Source: Dichotomocladium elegans
Taxonomy: Eukaryota; Mucoromycota; Mucoromycetes; Mucorales; Lichtheimiaceae
NCBI GenBank assembly: GCA_025716815.1
Contig: JAIXMN010000030.1
Span: forward strand, 124,001 to 188,000
DNA length: 64,000 bases
Reading direction: 5' to 3'
Made by a program: the position numbers and the translations under genes. The notes beneath the pieces are model-generated. The model was not told where the DNA came from. It worked only from the letters and a program-made list of their open reading frames with translations, and did not search any database. Below, piece after piece: positions 1 to 9,794 of this stretch. Within the stretch, counting starts at the first letter, position 1. Each line of letters begins with the position of its first letter.

Positions 1-690
1 GTGGCTTGTGAATAACCACGAGGTTCCCATCCGATGCACCAAGGACGCCCGGTAGCCTTTTGCTTTGGTACTTGCGAGAAACTCGACCATCTGGACATTC
101 AAAATTTCCTGACACTAAGGCGCATTCCTCGGGGGTTGCTGGCATGTGTATTAAGTTGCCATGGATACCTTCATCGCCTTGAGGAATTTTTTGTGTAATC
201 GACCACATTGCCTTGTGCGACACCAAAATTTGCTTCGAACTGTCGATACCCAACATGTGCATTTGCAAACCGCCAGAGAACCAACGCGCTCTGCTTTTCT
301 GGACTTGTAGCATGAGAAGCTTCTGCGACATAGCAAGGCTGTCTGCGTAAAGTCGCAACGAGCCAGTCGAATGTTCACTTGCTTACGCGATAGTTTGCCT
401 TGTAACTTGACGAAGCACTGTCATTATCGCGAAGCATTGGATGTACCTCGTTCCAGAAAGATTGGATTTTACTTCTTGCTATTTGAGGGTTACGGTAGAT
501 TTGATGGTCCTAGGCCATATGCGCAAGCATTCTGATATTCCGGCGTAGAATATGGTTGCGTCGTGAATCGTTGTTCAAAATAGCTTGGATCGAATGAATG
601 GTTTCATTGACAATCTCTTCGATCAAAATACGATCCTCCGCTTCCTGTTCCTCAAGTCGACATATCAACAGTAAAGAGTAACCCGAAGAG
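1..690 (-). pseudogene. PIF/Harbinger (HARBI1-like) transposase relic, cut by window edge
   Basis: Read on the minus strand, several short frames joined across stops give a HARBI1-like nuclease. An N-terminal stretch contains RVSK.TFDWLVATLRR, followed by the helix-turn-helix region ALVLWRFANAHVGYRQFE with DYTKKFLKA. Near the window edge comes LPGVLGASDGNLVVIHKP, which matches the first catalytic Asp block of DDE_Tnp_4 nucleases (consensus GxPGxxGxxDGTHIxI). The rest of the catalytic domain would lie left of position 1. Stops and frame changes indicate a decayed copy. Identification rests on the motif pattern and on the known order of HTH then DDE in this family; nothing suggests it is active. 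Confidence 0.6.
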
Positions 691-1509
691 GTAGACTTTG
701 CTCTTTTAAATTTTTATTCTCGCTGCCATATCTTTTATGTACTCTTGACGGAACCATTTTTGACGGCTTGACCGCGCATAAAAGCAACCCCCTTTTCGGA
801 AGACCCTCTCGGGAAAAATATGAACCATGTCTAATTTTGGATGACTGTATGACAGACCGAGCGCGATGAGAGCGACCTCAGTATGAATTAAAGGTTCTTA
901 TCCCTTGTTTGAATCCCCGTTTCCTGGACTGCTCACACGCTACACCGAAGAGCAACAGCGCGCTTGCATACGAAGATAGTCACTTATAAGCTTTATGCGG
1001 TGGGCTGGATAGCCTCTCCTTTCCCACCGCTAACATGGGAACAAAACACTATGAAGGTTAGCATTATGGCCCTCTCTAAAAGGTATTAGCTAATAGAGGA
1101 TCTTTATAGTGATCTTGTCGTACATTGCCAAATGCAAAGCAAATGGGTCGTCTCCCACGCTGAAGGGCTTTATTGAGGCTGAAGCTGAATATGTTGCGGC
1201 TCATACGGCAGTTGGAGACAACATTCCAAACGTTTGGACGACTCGATATAGTAACGCCATCAAAGAAGCAAACATCAGCTGTGTATGTCTTGGCAAGGTT
1301 ATTTTTCAACGATAATTAATATCTTACAAGGTGACATCTCTGCTTACAATGCGCCAGTTACAAACCCAAAATGGTACAGAATTATACTGTTGCTCACAAA
1401 AACCGACTTATTCTAAATTTCATTGACTAGAAAGCAGCGACTCTGCAGGCGGCATTGGTAGGTACAAAACGTTAAAATGGAAAGGCATGCTTCGAACATA
1501 TTCGTCATA

Positions 1510-2660
1510 GGTTCCTCTCTTGTGGCACACCGGCATCGAGGAATACAACATCAAGCACAAGCACAGCGTCTTTTTTGACGAGAAGGCCGCTTACATTGTC
1601 CGACAAGGAGACGATAAAAGCGATGTTCCGCGGTTTGGATCGGACCAAGTTTTGGAGGCTTTCATCAGGACGCTATGTCGAGGATATTGCGCGAAATCTT
1701 GCAGAGGATTGCAAGTACGAGCAGTAAGTCTACTGGTAGCCACGGTTGAATAAAAACTGATTGTATGTTAGTCCCGCATGCTCGCTAATCATGGACCCTT
1801 CCGACCCAATTTGGGCTAAAGATATGACCGAAGATGAGCGGAATGGAATCAAAAGCTTCAAACGACAATCGGTTTCGCCGCTGCCAGATGATCTCGCTAC
1901 CCTCTTGCATACATACAGAGACAAGGTAAAACCATTATTACAGGGATTTAGAGGAGAGGAGACTAATACCAAAAGGGATTAGAAGTCTTTTGAAGAAATC
2001 GAAGCTCATAATATTCGACTGAAGTACAGTCCAACCAACCAGCCCGATCACCATTGGGTCAAAAGATCTATTGATGATTGCTTGAATGTACTTCGGATCA
2101 ATTTCTTCGGGAGGAAGGAAATCACTGAACAAGATTACATGAAGCGAGTCTGGATTTGTATTGACAAATGCTTTGATGGCACCGATATCACTGTCACCTC
2201 GTATGTTGTACCCAATTCGCACAGCCTTGTTATTGATGACTTTTTATAGGGGTGAAAGTGCCTGCAAGGCTGTATCTGACCGTTTGAATGCGCAGCGTAC
2301 CATCCCATGCATCACAAGTATGGAACGAAAATATGTTGGCGCCAAAATGGACCTGCTCTTCCGCAACTTGGATTATGAACTTGGTGTCGCTGAAGCAAAA
2401 AAAAGCCGACGACGTTAATGAGACTGGGTGTTTGCTGGACAGTTCGCTCAAGTGCGCAAAAGAGCTGAAAGACATATTCATCAGACTTGCGGTGGCGTCC
2501 CCCTCAAAGGTGAACGAGCTTCGGACATGCGCCATTATGCTGATGGGTATGTTGACATATTGACACAAACCGAAAAGATATATTTTGATAACATTTTCTT
2601 TACGATAGGGACATACTTCAACCTCATGATCATGGATTGCCCCGTCGGATATATCACCTT
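1510..2660 (+). pseudogene. Expanded mucoralean family gene copy, left palindrome arm
   Basis: After removing short GT-AG introns this reads as the C-terminal two thirds of the family represented intact at 9795-12199. A Ser/Thr-rich linker (from about 1514) is followed by FWRLSSGRYVEDIARNLAED (equivalent to WKLQCSGRHVE in the intact gene), SLIMDPSDPIWAKDM (equivalent to FIIDPWDKSY), HHWVKRSIDDCLNVL, and then GESACKAVSDRLN followed by ERKYVGAKMDLLF. At an A8 run near 2398 the frame slips by one; past it the protein resumes as DVNETGCLLDSSLKCAKELK and, in the spacer, MDCPVGYIT, where the right arm begins. The N-terminal half is absent. Function unknown. Confidence 0.65.
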
Positions 2661-2670
2661 TGAGGTGGAC

Positions 2671-3660
2671 CGCCACCGCAAGTCTGATGAATATGTCTTT
2701 CAGCTCTTTTGCGCACTTGAGCGAACTGTCCAGCAAACACCCAGTCTCATTAACGTCGTCGGCTTTTTTTTGCTTCAGCGACACCAAGTTCATAATCCAA
2801 GTTGCGGAAGAGCAGGTCCATTTTGGCGCCAACATATTTTCGTTCCATACTTGTGATGCATGGGATGGTACGCTGCGCATTCAAACGGTCAGATACAGCC
2901 TTGCAGGCACTTTCACCCCTATAAAAAGTCATCAATAACAAGGCTGTGCGAATTGGGTACAACATACGAGGTGACAGTGATATCGGTGCCATCAAAGCAT
3001 TTGTCAATACAAATCCAGACTCGCTTCATGTAATCTTGTTCAGTGATTTCCTTCCTCCCGAAGAAATTGATCCGAAGTACATTCAAGCAATCATCAATAG
3101 ATCTTTTGACCCAATGGTGATCGGGCTGGTTGGTTGGACTGTACTTCAGTCGAATATTATGAGCTTCGATTTCTTCAAAAGACTTCTAATCCCTTTTGGT
3201 ATTAGTCTCCTCTCCTCTAAATCCCTGTAATAATGGTTTTACCTTGTCTCTGTATGTATGCAAGAGGGTAGCGAGATCATCTGGCAGCGGCGAAACCGAT
3301 TGTCGTTTGAAGCTTTTGATTCCATTCCGCTCATCTTCGGTCATATCTTTAGCCCAAATTGGGTCGGAAGGGTCCATGATTAGCGAGCATGCGGGACTAA
3401 CATACAATCAGTTTTTATTCAACCGTGGCTACCAGTAGACTTACTGCTCGTACTTGCAATCCTCTGCAAGATTTCGCGCAATATCCTCGACATAGCGTCC
3501 TGATGAAAGCCTCCAAAACTTGGTCCGATCCAAACCGCGGAACATCGCTTTTATCGTCTCCTTGTCGGACAATGTAAGCGGCCTTCTCGTCAAAAAAGAC
3601 GCTGTGCTTGTGCTTGATGTTGTATTCCTCGATGCCGGTGTGCCACAAGAGAGGAACCTA
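2671..3660 (-). pseudogene. Expanded mucoralean family gene copy, right palindrome arm
   Basis: This is an inverted copy of the left-arm gene with the same exon blocks and the same A8 frame slip (mirrored at about 2770). It ends at the palindrome spacer and therefore lacks the last exon that the left copy still shows in the spacer, so it is the more truncated of the two. Sharing the identical lesion means the frame break predates the duplication or was spread by conversion between arms. It is unlikely to encode a working protein. Confidence 0.6.
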
Positions 3661-4299
3661 TGACGAATATGTTCGAAGCATGCCTTTCCATTTTAACGTT
3701 TTGTACCTACCAACTGCTGGCCGAGTTGTTGTCTTCTAGTCATTTAACTTATTCTTGGACAATAACCAAGCCAAAACATACCCAGCTGATGTTTGTTTCT
3801 TTAATGGCGTTAAATATACCGGGTCCTCCAAACGTTTGCAATGGTTCTCTCCAACTGCCGTATGAGCAGTGACATGAATTTCAGGCTCAATAAATCGCTT
3901 CAGCGGGGGAGACGACCTATTTTCTTTGCATTTGGCAATGTAAGACAAGATCACTAGAAACGTTCATCTATTTAGCTAGTACCTCTTAAACAAGGTCATC
4001 ATGCTAATCTTCCCAGCTTTGTTCCCATCTTGTTAGCGCGAAAGGGAGAATAATCCACCCCGCTGCATAATACTTTAGTGTAGTGACTGTCTTTGTATGC
4101 GTGCGCTGTTATTGGTCGGCTATCGGCTCTGGAGTTTTAACGCTGTTCGATTCTCCATACAGTCATTTCCACAACCATTATAAACTGGATCTGGCGCAAC
4201 AGATCTGCCATATCATCTGTGTTGAAGGTATCTTAAATGAACAACGAATAAAGCACTTTGCTGAATTAATTTACGAAGCAATTCGTGTATATGTCTGAA

Positions 4300-5630
4300 G
4301 CTGCGTTCGCTTTACTTGCGATCTCAGGGCCAAGCCACGCTTTGCCTCTTGTCATTGTAGAAGTCATATTGTAGCGCCGGCATACGACGGAGAGGTAAGG
4401 ACGTCTAGATAATAATCGTAAAGTGCTTTGCTAACTTGACGTTAACAGTAATTGAGCTGGTACTCGGAGCGGTGTTCGCTTTACTGGCGTTCTCGGGGCC
4501 GAGCCACTCTTTGCCTCTTGTCATTCTAGAACCCATATTGTAGCGCCGGCATACGACGGGGAGGTAAGGACGTCTAGATGAGTAATTGTAAAGTGCTTTG
4601 CTAACTTGTTAACAGTAATTGAGCTGGTACTCGGAGCGGTGTTCGCTTTACTGGCGTTCTCGGGGCCGAGCCACTCTTTGCCTCTTGTCATTCTAGAACC
4701 CATATTGTAGCGCCGGCATACGACGGGGAGGTAAGGACGTCTAGATGAGTAATTGTAAAGTGCTTTGCTAACTTGTTAACAGTAATTGAGCTGGTACTCG
4801 GAGCGGTGTTCGCTTTACTGGCGTTCTCGGGGCCGAGCCACTCTTTGCCTCTTGTCATTCTAGAACCCATATTGTAGCGCCGGCATACGACGGGGAGGTA
4901 AGGACGTCTAGATGAGTAATTGTAAAGTGCTTTGCTAACTTGTTAACAGTAATTGAGCTGGTACTCAGAGCGGTGTTCGCTTTACTGGCGTTCTCGGGGC
5001 CGAGGCACTCTTTGCCTCTTGTCATTCTAGAACCCATATTGTAGCGCCGGCATACGACGGGGAGGTAAGGACGTCTAGATGAGTAATTGTAAAGTGCTTT
5101 GCTAACTTGACGTTAACAGTAATGGAGCTGGTACTCGGAGCGGTGTTCGCTTTACTGGCGTTCTCGGGGCCGAGCCACTCTTTGCCTCTTGTCATTCTAG
5201 AACCCATATTGTAGCGCCGGCATACGACGGGGAGGTAAGGACGTCTAGATGAGTAATTGTAAAGTGCTTTGCTAACTTGTTAACAGTAATTGAGCTGGTA
5301 CTCGGAGCGGTGGTCGCTTTACTGGCGTTCTCGGGGCCGAGCCACTCTTTGCCTCTTGTCATTCTAGAACCCATATTGTAGCGCCGGCATACGACGGGGA
5401 GGTAAGGACTTCTAGATGAGTAATTGTAAAGTGCTTTGCTAACTTGACGTTAACAGTGATTGAGCTGGTACTCGGAGCGGTGTTCGCTTTACTGGCGTTC
5501 TCGGAGCCGAGCCACTCTTTGCCTCTTGTCATTCTAGACGTCATATCGTAGCGCCGGCATACGACGGAGAGGTGAGGTCGTCTAGATGAGTAATCGTAAA
5601 GTCCTTTGCTGAGTTGATCCTAATAGTAAA
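4300..5630. repeat. Eight-copy satellite, unit 167-170 bp
   Basis: Tandem units begin with GTTCGCTTTACTGGCG at about 4305, 4473, 4640, 4807, 4974, 5143, 5313 and 5480. Most units are 167 bp; those with ACTTGACGTTAAC instead of ACTTGTTAAC are 170 bp. Inner units are almost identical, while the first and last are clearly diverged and share some variants (GACGGAGAGG, AATCGTAAAG). Each unit holds an imperfect inverted repeat bounded by TCTAGA sites and centred on CGTAGCGCCGGCATACG; in the last unit the ends are perfect (TCTAGACG and CGTCTAGA). The 60-61 residue minus-strand frames are products of the repetition. Confidence 0.92.
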
Positions 5631-5699
5631 CGAGTGGATCAATTCCATATGAAGGCACCAAATCATTGATAAAGTTTTGATTTCACCATAGTCGCTGTC

Positions 5700-5900
5700 A
5701 CCTCGTATATTGTACTCAATGCGCACAGCCTTGTTATTGATGTCTGCTTATAGGGGTGAAAGTGCCTGCAAGGTTTTTTCTGTACTTGATGTTAATGATA
5801 CTGTGTGTTTGCTGTACAGTAAGCTGAAGTGCTCAAAAGAGCTGAAAGATATATTCATCAGACGTGCGGTGGCGGTCTCTCTTAAAGGTGAATCGACATA
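5700..5900 (+). pseudogene. Exon fragment of the expanded family
   Basis: The segment reading GESACKVFSVLDVNDTVCLL and then KCSKELKDIFIRRAVA matches the late exon of the palindrome copies but lacks the middle part (the ERKYVGAKMD block). It is therefore an internally deleted third copy lying just beyond the satellite. The preceding intron-like bases (CACCTCGTATATTGTACTCA) are also shared with the palindrome. Not functional. Confidence 0.6.
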
Positions 5901-6670
5901 CCTATCGCTCTTTCAAGCTCACCGAATCAATCATATGGAGCAGTTTTGGCCAGTGGTCAAGTGTAACATTCTATATACTTATCCAGCCGCCCTACAGTAG
6001 CAAACAGACCCATTGATACCAGCAGGCATCTGGGTTATTAAAAGTTGATCGCTCGTGCTGATATTGCTCTTGACGATAATATTTCTAGTAGAAGTATTCC
6101 GGAGCCTGGGCTTATCGTGACTAGTCATGCGTATCTTCTGTACTAGACCCTTTATTAACGATGTGTTGCTTGCTTCGTGTTAGCAAGTAATTGGTGTAGA
6201 TCAAACTACGTAAACGAGTTTCTTCTTTATCGGGAAAGATTACCACCCCTCTACAGACACATACATATACACAGAAAGAGAAACACTACTGAAGAGGGGG
6301 GATCCGAGTGCTGCAAATCAAAGACGACAAAGACGAGTACGAGGAAGAAAAGGCGCACGATGGTCTTTCAGTACTCATAGCATCATGCCATATAAAAGCT
6401 ATATACTCTAGTCATACATATGTCGGTTGCAAGGCCCGTGACGAAAGACAGCGAAAGAGCGGTATTGGCTCTGGCAGTCAGCGCATCCTACTTTATTAGG
6501 TGTATGACTCTTGAATATATCACACTTCTCAAGTCATGAACGGACATTTTCTTTGTGCTATATAGCAGACACTTATTCGTACGTGGTCCATATTAATGTG
6601 GGCCTCTAACATATCAAAGGAAAACACAGGGTTTATAACGTCACATCCCATCGGCGAACCCAATTATGGC
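5900..6670. other. Non-coding stretch
   Basis: No gene is supportable here. Short frames at 6177-6499 look random: lysine-rich, no domain, no splice logic. Confidence 0.5.
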
Positions 6671-7040
6671 AGAATCAGCAGTTCTTTACATGCTCATTCC
6701 TGCAGACAGGCCGGAAAACCGTAAAGCCATGGAATGACTTGAATTCGCTTGCCATATAGCGACGGAACGTCACACTCGAAATGTTAAGACCCGATATCGC
6801 AGTTGCTTGGTAAGTTGTTCTACCGCAATGGATGGTTTCTTCTATTGTTCCTATCGCTGAGAATACGGGAGTGATACCCCTCCTTCTATATTTCTTCAAA
6901 GGGACTGCCAGGATCATCTTCACACCGAGACTCTCAGCATCATTTTTGCTAAATCGACATGGATTTCTATGTAGCTGTTTTTCATCTGCATGAAAATTCT
7001 GACCTTGTCTTGGTCAATGTAACTGATGGGTGGAGCCCTG
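6670..7040 (-). pseudogene. Tc1/mariner transposase N-terminal relic
   Basis: On the minus strand, a YIDQDKVRIF-type block near 7000 matches the start of the transposase relic at 44.0-45.1 kb (YTDQDKVRFFKRMFEKD). It is followed by TIEETIHCGRTTYQATAIS and then GLNISSVTFRRYMASEFKSF, a helix-turn-helix pattern typical of the DNA-binding region in Tc1-type transposases. The catalytic domain is missing. Family assignment is by pattern only. Confidence 0.45.
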
Positions 7041-7439
7041 CTCTTTCAACAGGATATCTGGATACTTTCGCTTGGGTATTTACGAAGGAAGAAAGTTCAC
7101 GTTAAGGATTCAAGAAGCTGAAATGCTTTTTTCTTTTTTCTAGTTTGGAGACAGATTTTTTTATCAAGATTTCTTGTGCTATCACCTATGTACACGTGAC
7201 CATTGGAGTTGTCATCGCACATAAAAAAGGTTTCACTTTATTCGTTGGGCCGTAGGACGAATACAGTACTGTAATGTTCCTTTGCTTGCAACTTCAGATT
7301 GGCCCGCCTTTTTCTTGTCTTGTCTAGTAGCTCTGGGAGCCTCAAACTACATTTAATGGTGCAGGATGCCGACTGTGGTAGTTTGAGAGTAGGTAAAAAC
7401 CAATCAGAAAAACTCGAGTTTTTGAGACGGGATCCTCTT

Positions 7440-7660
7440 TATTAAATGTAAACAATCTTTTTATACGAATTTGATGGACCTGTTAATATGGAATCCAGAC
7501 TCGTCAAGAAAACGTAGTATTCCCGATGCGACATTCTACTTGTCATTACATGCGACGATTTCTGGGCAAATTGCGATTTGTATTTTTGCGGCCCTGCGGC
7601 TTCAGAACTGGTAGGGCGCGACTTCGGTTTTGGAATATAGTGTATGTGAAGATCATGATC
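7440..7660 (-). mobile_element. Internally deleted Tc1/mariner fragment
   Basis: Bases 7470-7510 match the catalytic DESGF region of the 44 kb relic (shared TTAATATGGAATCCAGACTC). They run straight into 7540-7650, which matches the terminal region of that element at 45030-45140 (shared GATTTCTGGGCAAA, ACTTCAGAACTGG and ATAGTGTATGTG). The DNA-binding part in between is missing, so this is a deletion derivative of the same transposon family. Confidence 0.55.
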
Positions 7661-8437
7661 GACCATGCATGTTTTTGATTACTGCCAACTGGGGAAAATA
7701 TCAAACACCATTTTATAAAATAAACCCTCCTCGCAAAGTGACATTCAGAGGCGTATAGCGCTATTTACTGGCGCATACCACTAGTTACTCCAATATACAT
7801 ATCTAAAAATGGGTCTCCTCAAGACTGATACAGAACATATCCATGGACCGAAACGATACTAGCAAGACAATGCTACAAAACGAGACAGACTTACTTGGGG
7901 AGTGGAGAGGAGGAAGGAAACACACGGATGCGATTTGTAGCTGATGATTATGATCATTAAGCACGTTCTTTTTTCGAAAGGAGAGATTGAGGGAGAGAAA
8001 CCGCTTATTACTTTTAGAAAGACCACGGACCACGGAATTTTACACGACAAGCACATTGGGGCAAAGTACTACGAGCGTCATATTAGTTAGAGGAAGGGCA
8101 GAGCGGTTGTGAAGAAATAGATGTAACGTCAAGGGATATAAGGTGTTAAGCAATCCCTTCTCCTTTCACTTCTTCGTGCTGCACCGCATTATTCCGACGG
8201 ATAGATTTTCACGTTATTCTCCTAGTACAAACAGCCTTGGGTAGCATCATCCTGTTTCTCTGAATTTTCTGTTCAATTTCAATTGGTTAATCCACTGTGA
8301 AGTCACAACTGGACACATCCCTATTTTTTTTGCGTCCCACCTGTAACCCGTGTTCCTGAAGACGATAATTGTACGCGTGTGATCCCTGTTAACACTAATG
8401 TATTTGTAGATGACACAGTGGAGTGGACATGTCTTTA
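7661..8437. other. Non-coding, downstream of the SWIM gene
   Basis: No supportable gene. It lies 3' of the minus-strand SWIM gene; AATAAA-type sequence directly follows that gene's stop at 8438. Confidence 0.4.
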
Positions 8438-9407
8438 TTAATAACGCTGCTGGTGATCGGTTGGTCCTTGAGGATTGCTATTCCAACTTTTTAGTTTCTG
8501 TATATGACTGATGAACGAAGTTGCTAAGTTGTTGATAATACGAGGTGGTACTCTTTGCTGCTCATTCGTCTTTCCAACCTCAATTTGTAGCTGACTGAAT
8601 GTGTCGGTGAATCTGTGGTATGTACCAGTTAAAAATATTACTAGATGGGTTTTTCTGCCTTCTTTGATACGTTACCTGTTAAAGGCATCATTCCGAATGG
8701 TCAGAGAAGATTCTATTGTGTGCTCATTGTTATTTTGGACCTCGATATCTGTTGCTGCCACAGGCTCAGATGGCCGGCCTTGAATGCGAACCAAACCGAT
8801 GCCCAAAACGCGATTTACCTGTGAAGTATCAGCACACGAACAAGTTGTATGTAAAGATTATCTTACCAGAAACATGTGTTTGCAAGCTGAATTACTGTTC
8901 TGTTGGTCACCACATGTGCAAGCAAGCATGCAATTATCAGAGATGTCAATAGTGACATCGTACGTAATATTGTCGTCTGTGAAAGAAGCCACTTTGATGA
9001 TATTATCATCCTGCCCAATCCGGCCTGGCAGCCACATATCTTCGAAAATCGACATTTGAAATGCTACGTACGGTTAATATTATACTGCTAGAAAATATCG
9101 ATGCAGGAATAGTTCGATTTACTTGATTAAAAATGAACCCACGTCTCCCGCGGGCTCTTTTTACAGGATGCTCGTCGCTGCTAGCTGCGGAAGGCGTGTA
9201 GCCATTCAACAAGTAGTTTCTGTTCTTAAAGAGGCGTTCAGGGCGACCATTGGTGGTCTCATAATAGCGAATGTAGCTATTTTGTTTTTGCTCTTCAATC
9301 CAAGCCGGATATTCATGGCGGCTGATATGCATAGTTTCAGGAAGCTCTTCTCCACGTCTCTCCGATCCATTGATGAAAGTTGTGGTCAAAAAGTTGTTCA
9401 GGGGCAT
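8438..9407 (-). CDS. SWIM-type zinc-finger protein, unknown function
   Basis: Conceptual splicing on the minus strand gives an N-terminal basic region (DEHPVKRARGRRGF), then KVASFTDDNITYDVTID and a SWIM finger CTCGDQQNSNSACKHMF (CxC...CxH). An in-frame 53 nt intron at about 8818-8870 follows, then VNRVLGIGLVRI, QNNNEHTIESSLTIRND, a second intron (gtaacg...cacag) and a helical C-terminus RFTDTFSQLQIEVGKTNEQQ ending near 8438. SWIM fingers bind DNA or protein partners and are common in transposase-related and ubiquitin-related proteins. The first intron junction near 9060-9130 is not resolved and the true start may lie upstream of 9407. The gene diverges from the family member at 9795, sharing a promoter region of about 390 bp. 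The coherent splicing argues for a real gene. Confidence 0.6.
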
Positions 9408-9794
9408 CGTTTGGTAAGATAATATTGCTGGGGAAAAGCTATATTTTTTTTTGAAAAAAAAAAATGGCGCATGAAAAATCTAGCGTGACTGATCTGCTCC
9501 TTCAAGGCCACCATTGGCTATATTTCCACCAATTGAAATTGAACAGAAAATTCAAGTCGTGCATCGCATTACACTCGAAATCGGCCCGAACAATTGGCGA
9601 ATCAAATTAGTCAAAAAGTAAGCTAAACCCCGCTGGAATTACCATATATTGGTTTTATTGGTTTTATTACGTCATAATTAGCTAGCCAACTACCTCCCTC
9701 AATTAATAAAGCTAGGAGGCGGAAGGCTAGGAGGAGGATCTTCGATACGCACACGTAAAATTAGTGGTCCGACACCTCTTTCCCATACTTGAAC

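Larger units (their letters stand above)
955..4110. repeat. 3.1 kb palindrome (inverted repeat) with near-identical core arms
   Basis: Sequence 1455-2497 and the reverse complement of 2671-3713 appear identical: every frame on one arm reappears on the other, mirrored about position 2584. A spacer of about 173 bp separates them. Outside the core the arms still align, from about 955 and up to about 4110, but only loosely, with an extra 100 bp or so in the left arm around 1315-1440. Perfect inner and diverged outer arms suggest an old inverted duplication whose core was recently homogenised, or a fold-back duplication. Each arm carries a damaged copy of the gene family also found at 9795-12199. 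Confidence 0.9.

Noticed and set aside
2230..2880. 216-residue minus-strand frame across the palindrome centre
   Set aside because: It is the antisense or shifted reading of both palindrome arms joined through the spacer; its two halves mirror each other and it makes no independent protein.
4521..5726. Series of 60-61 residue minus-strand frames
   Set aside because: Each is the same reading of one 167 bp satellite unit; no start context or homology.
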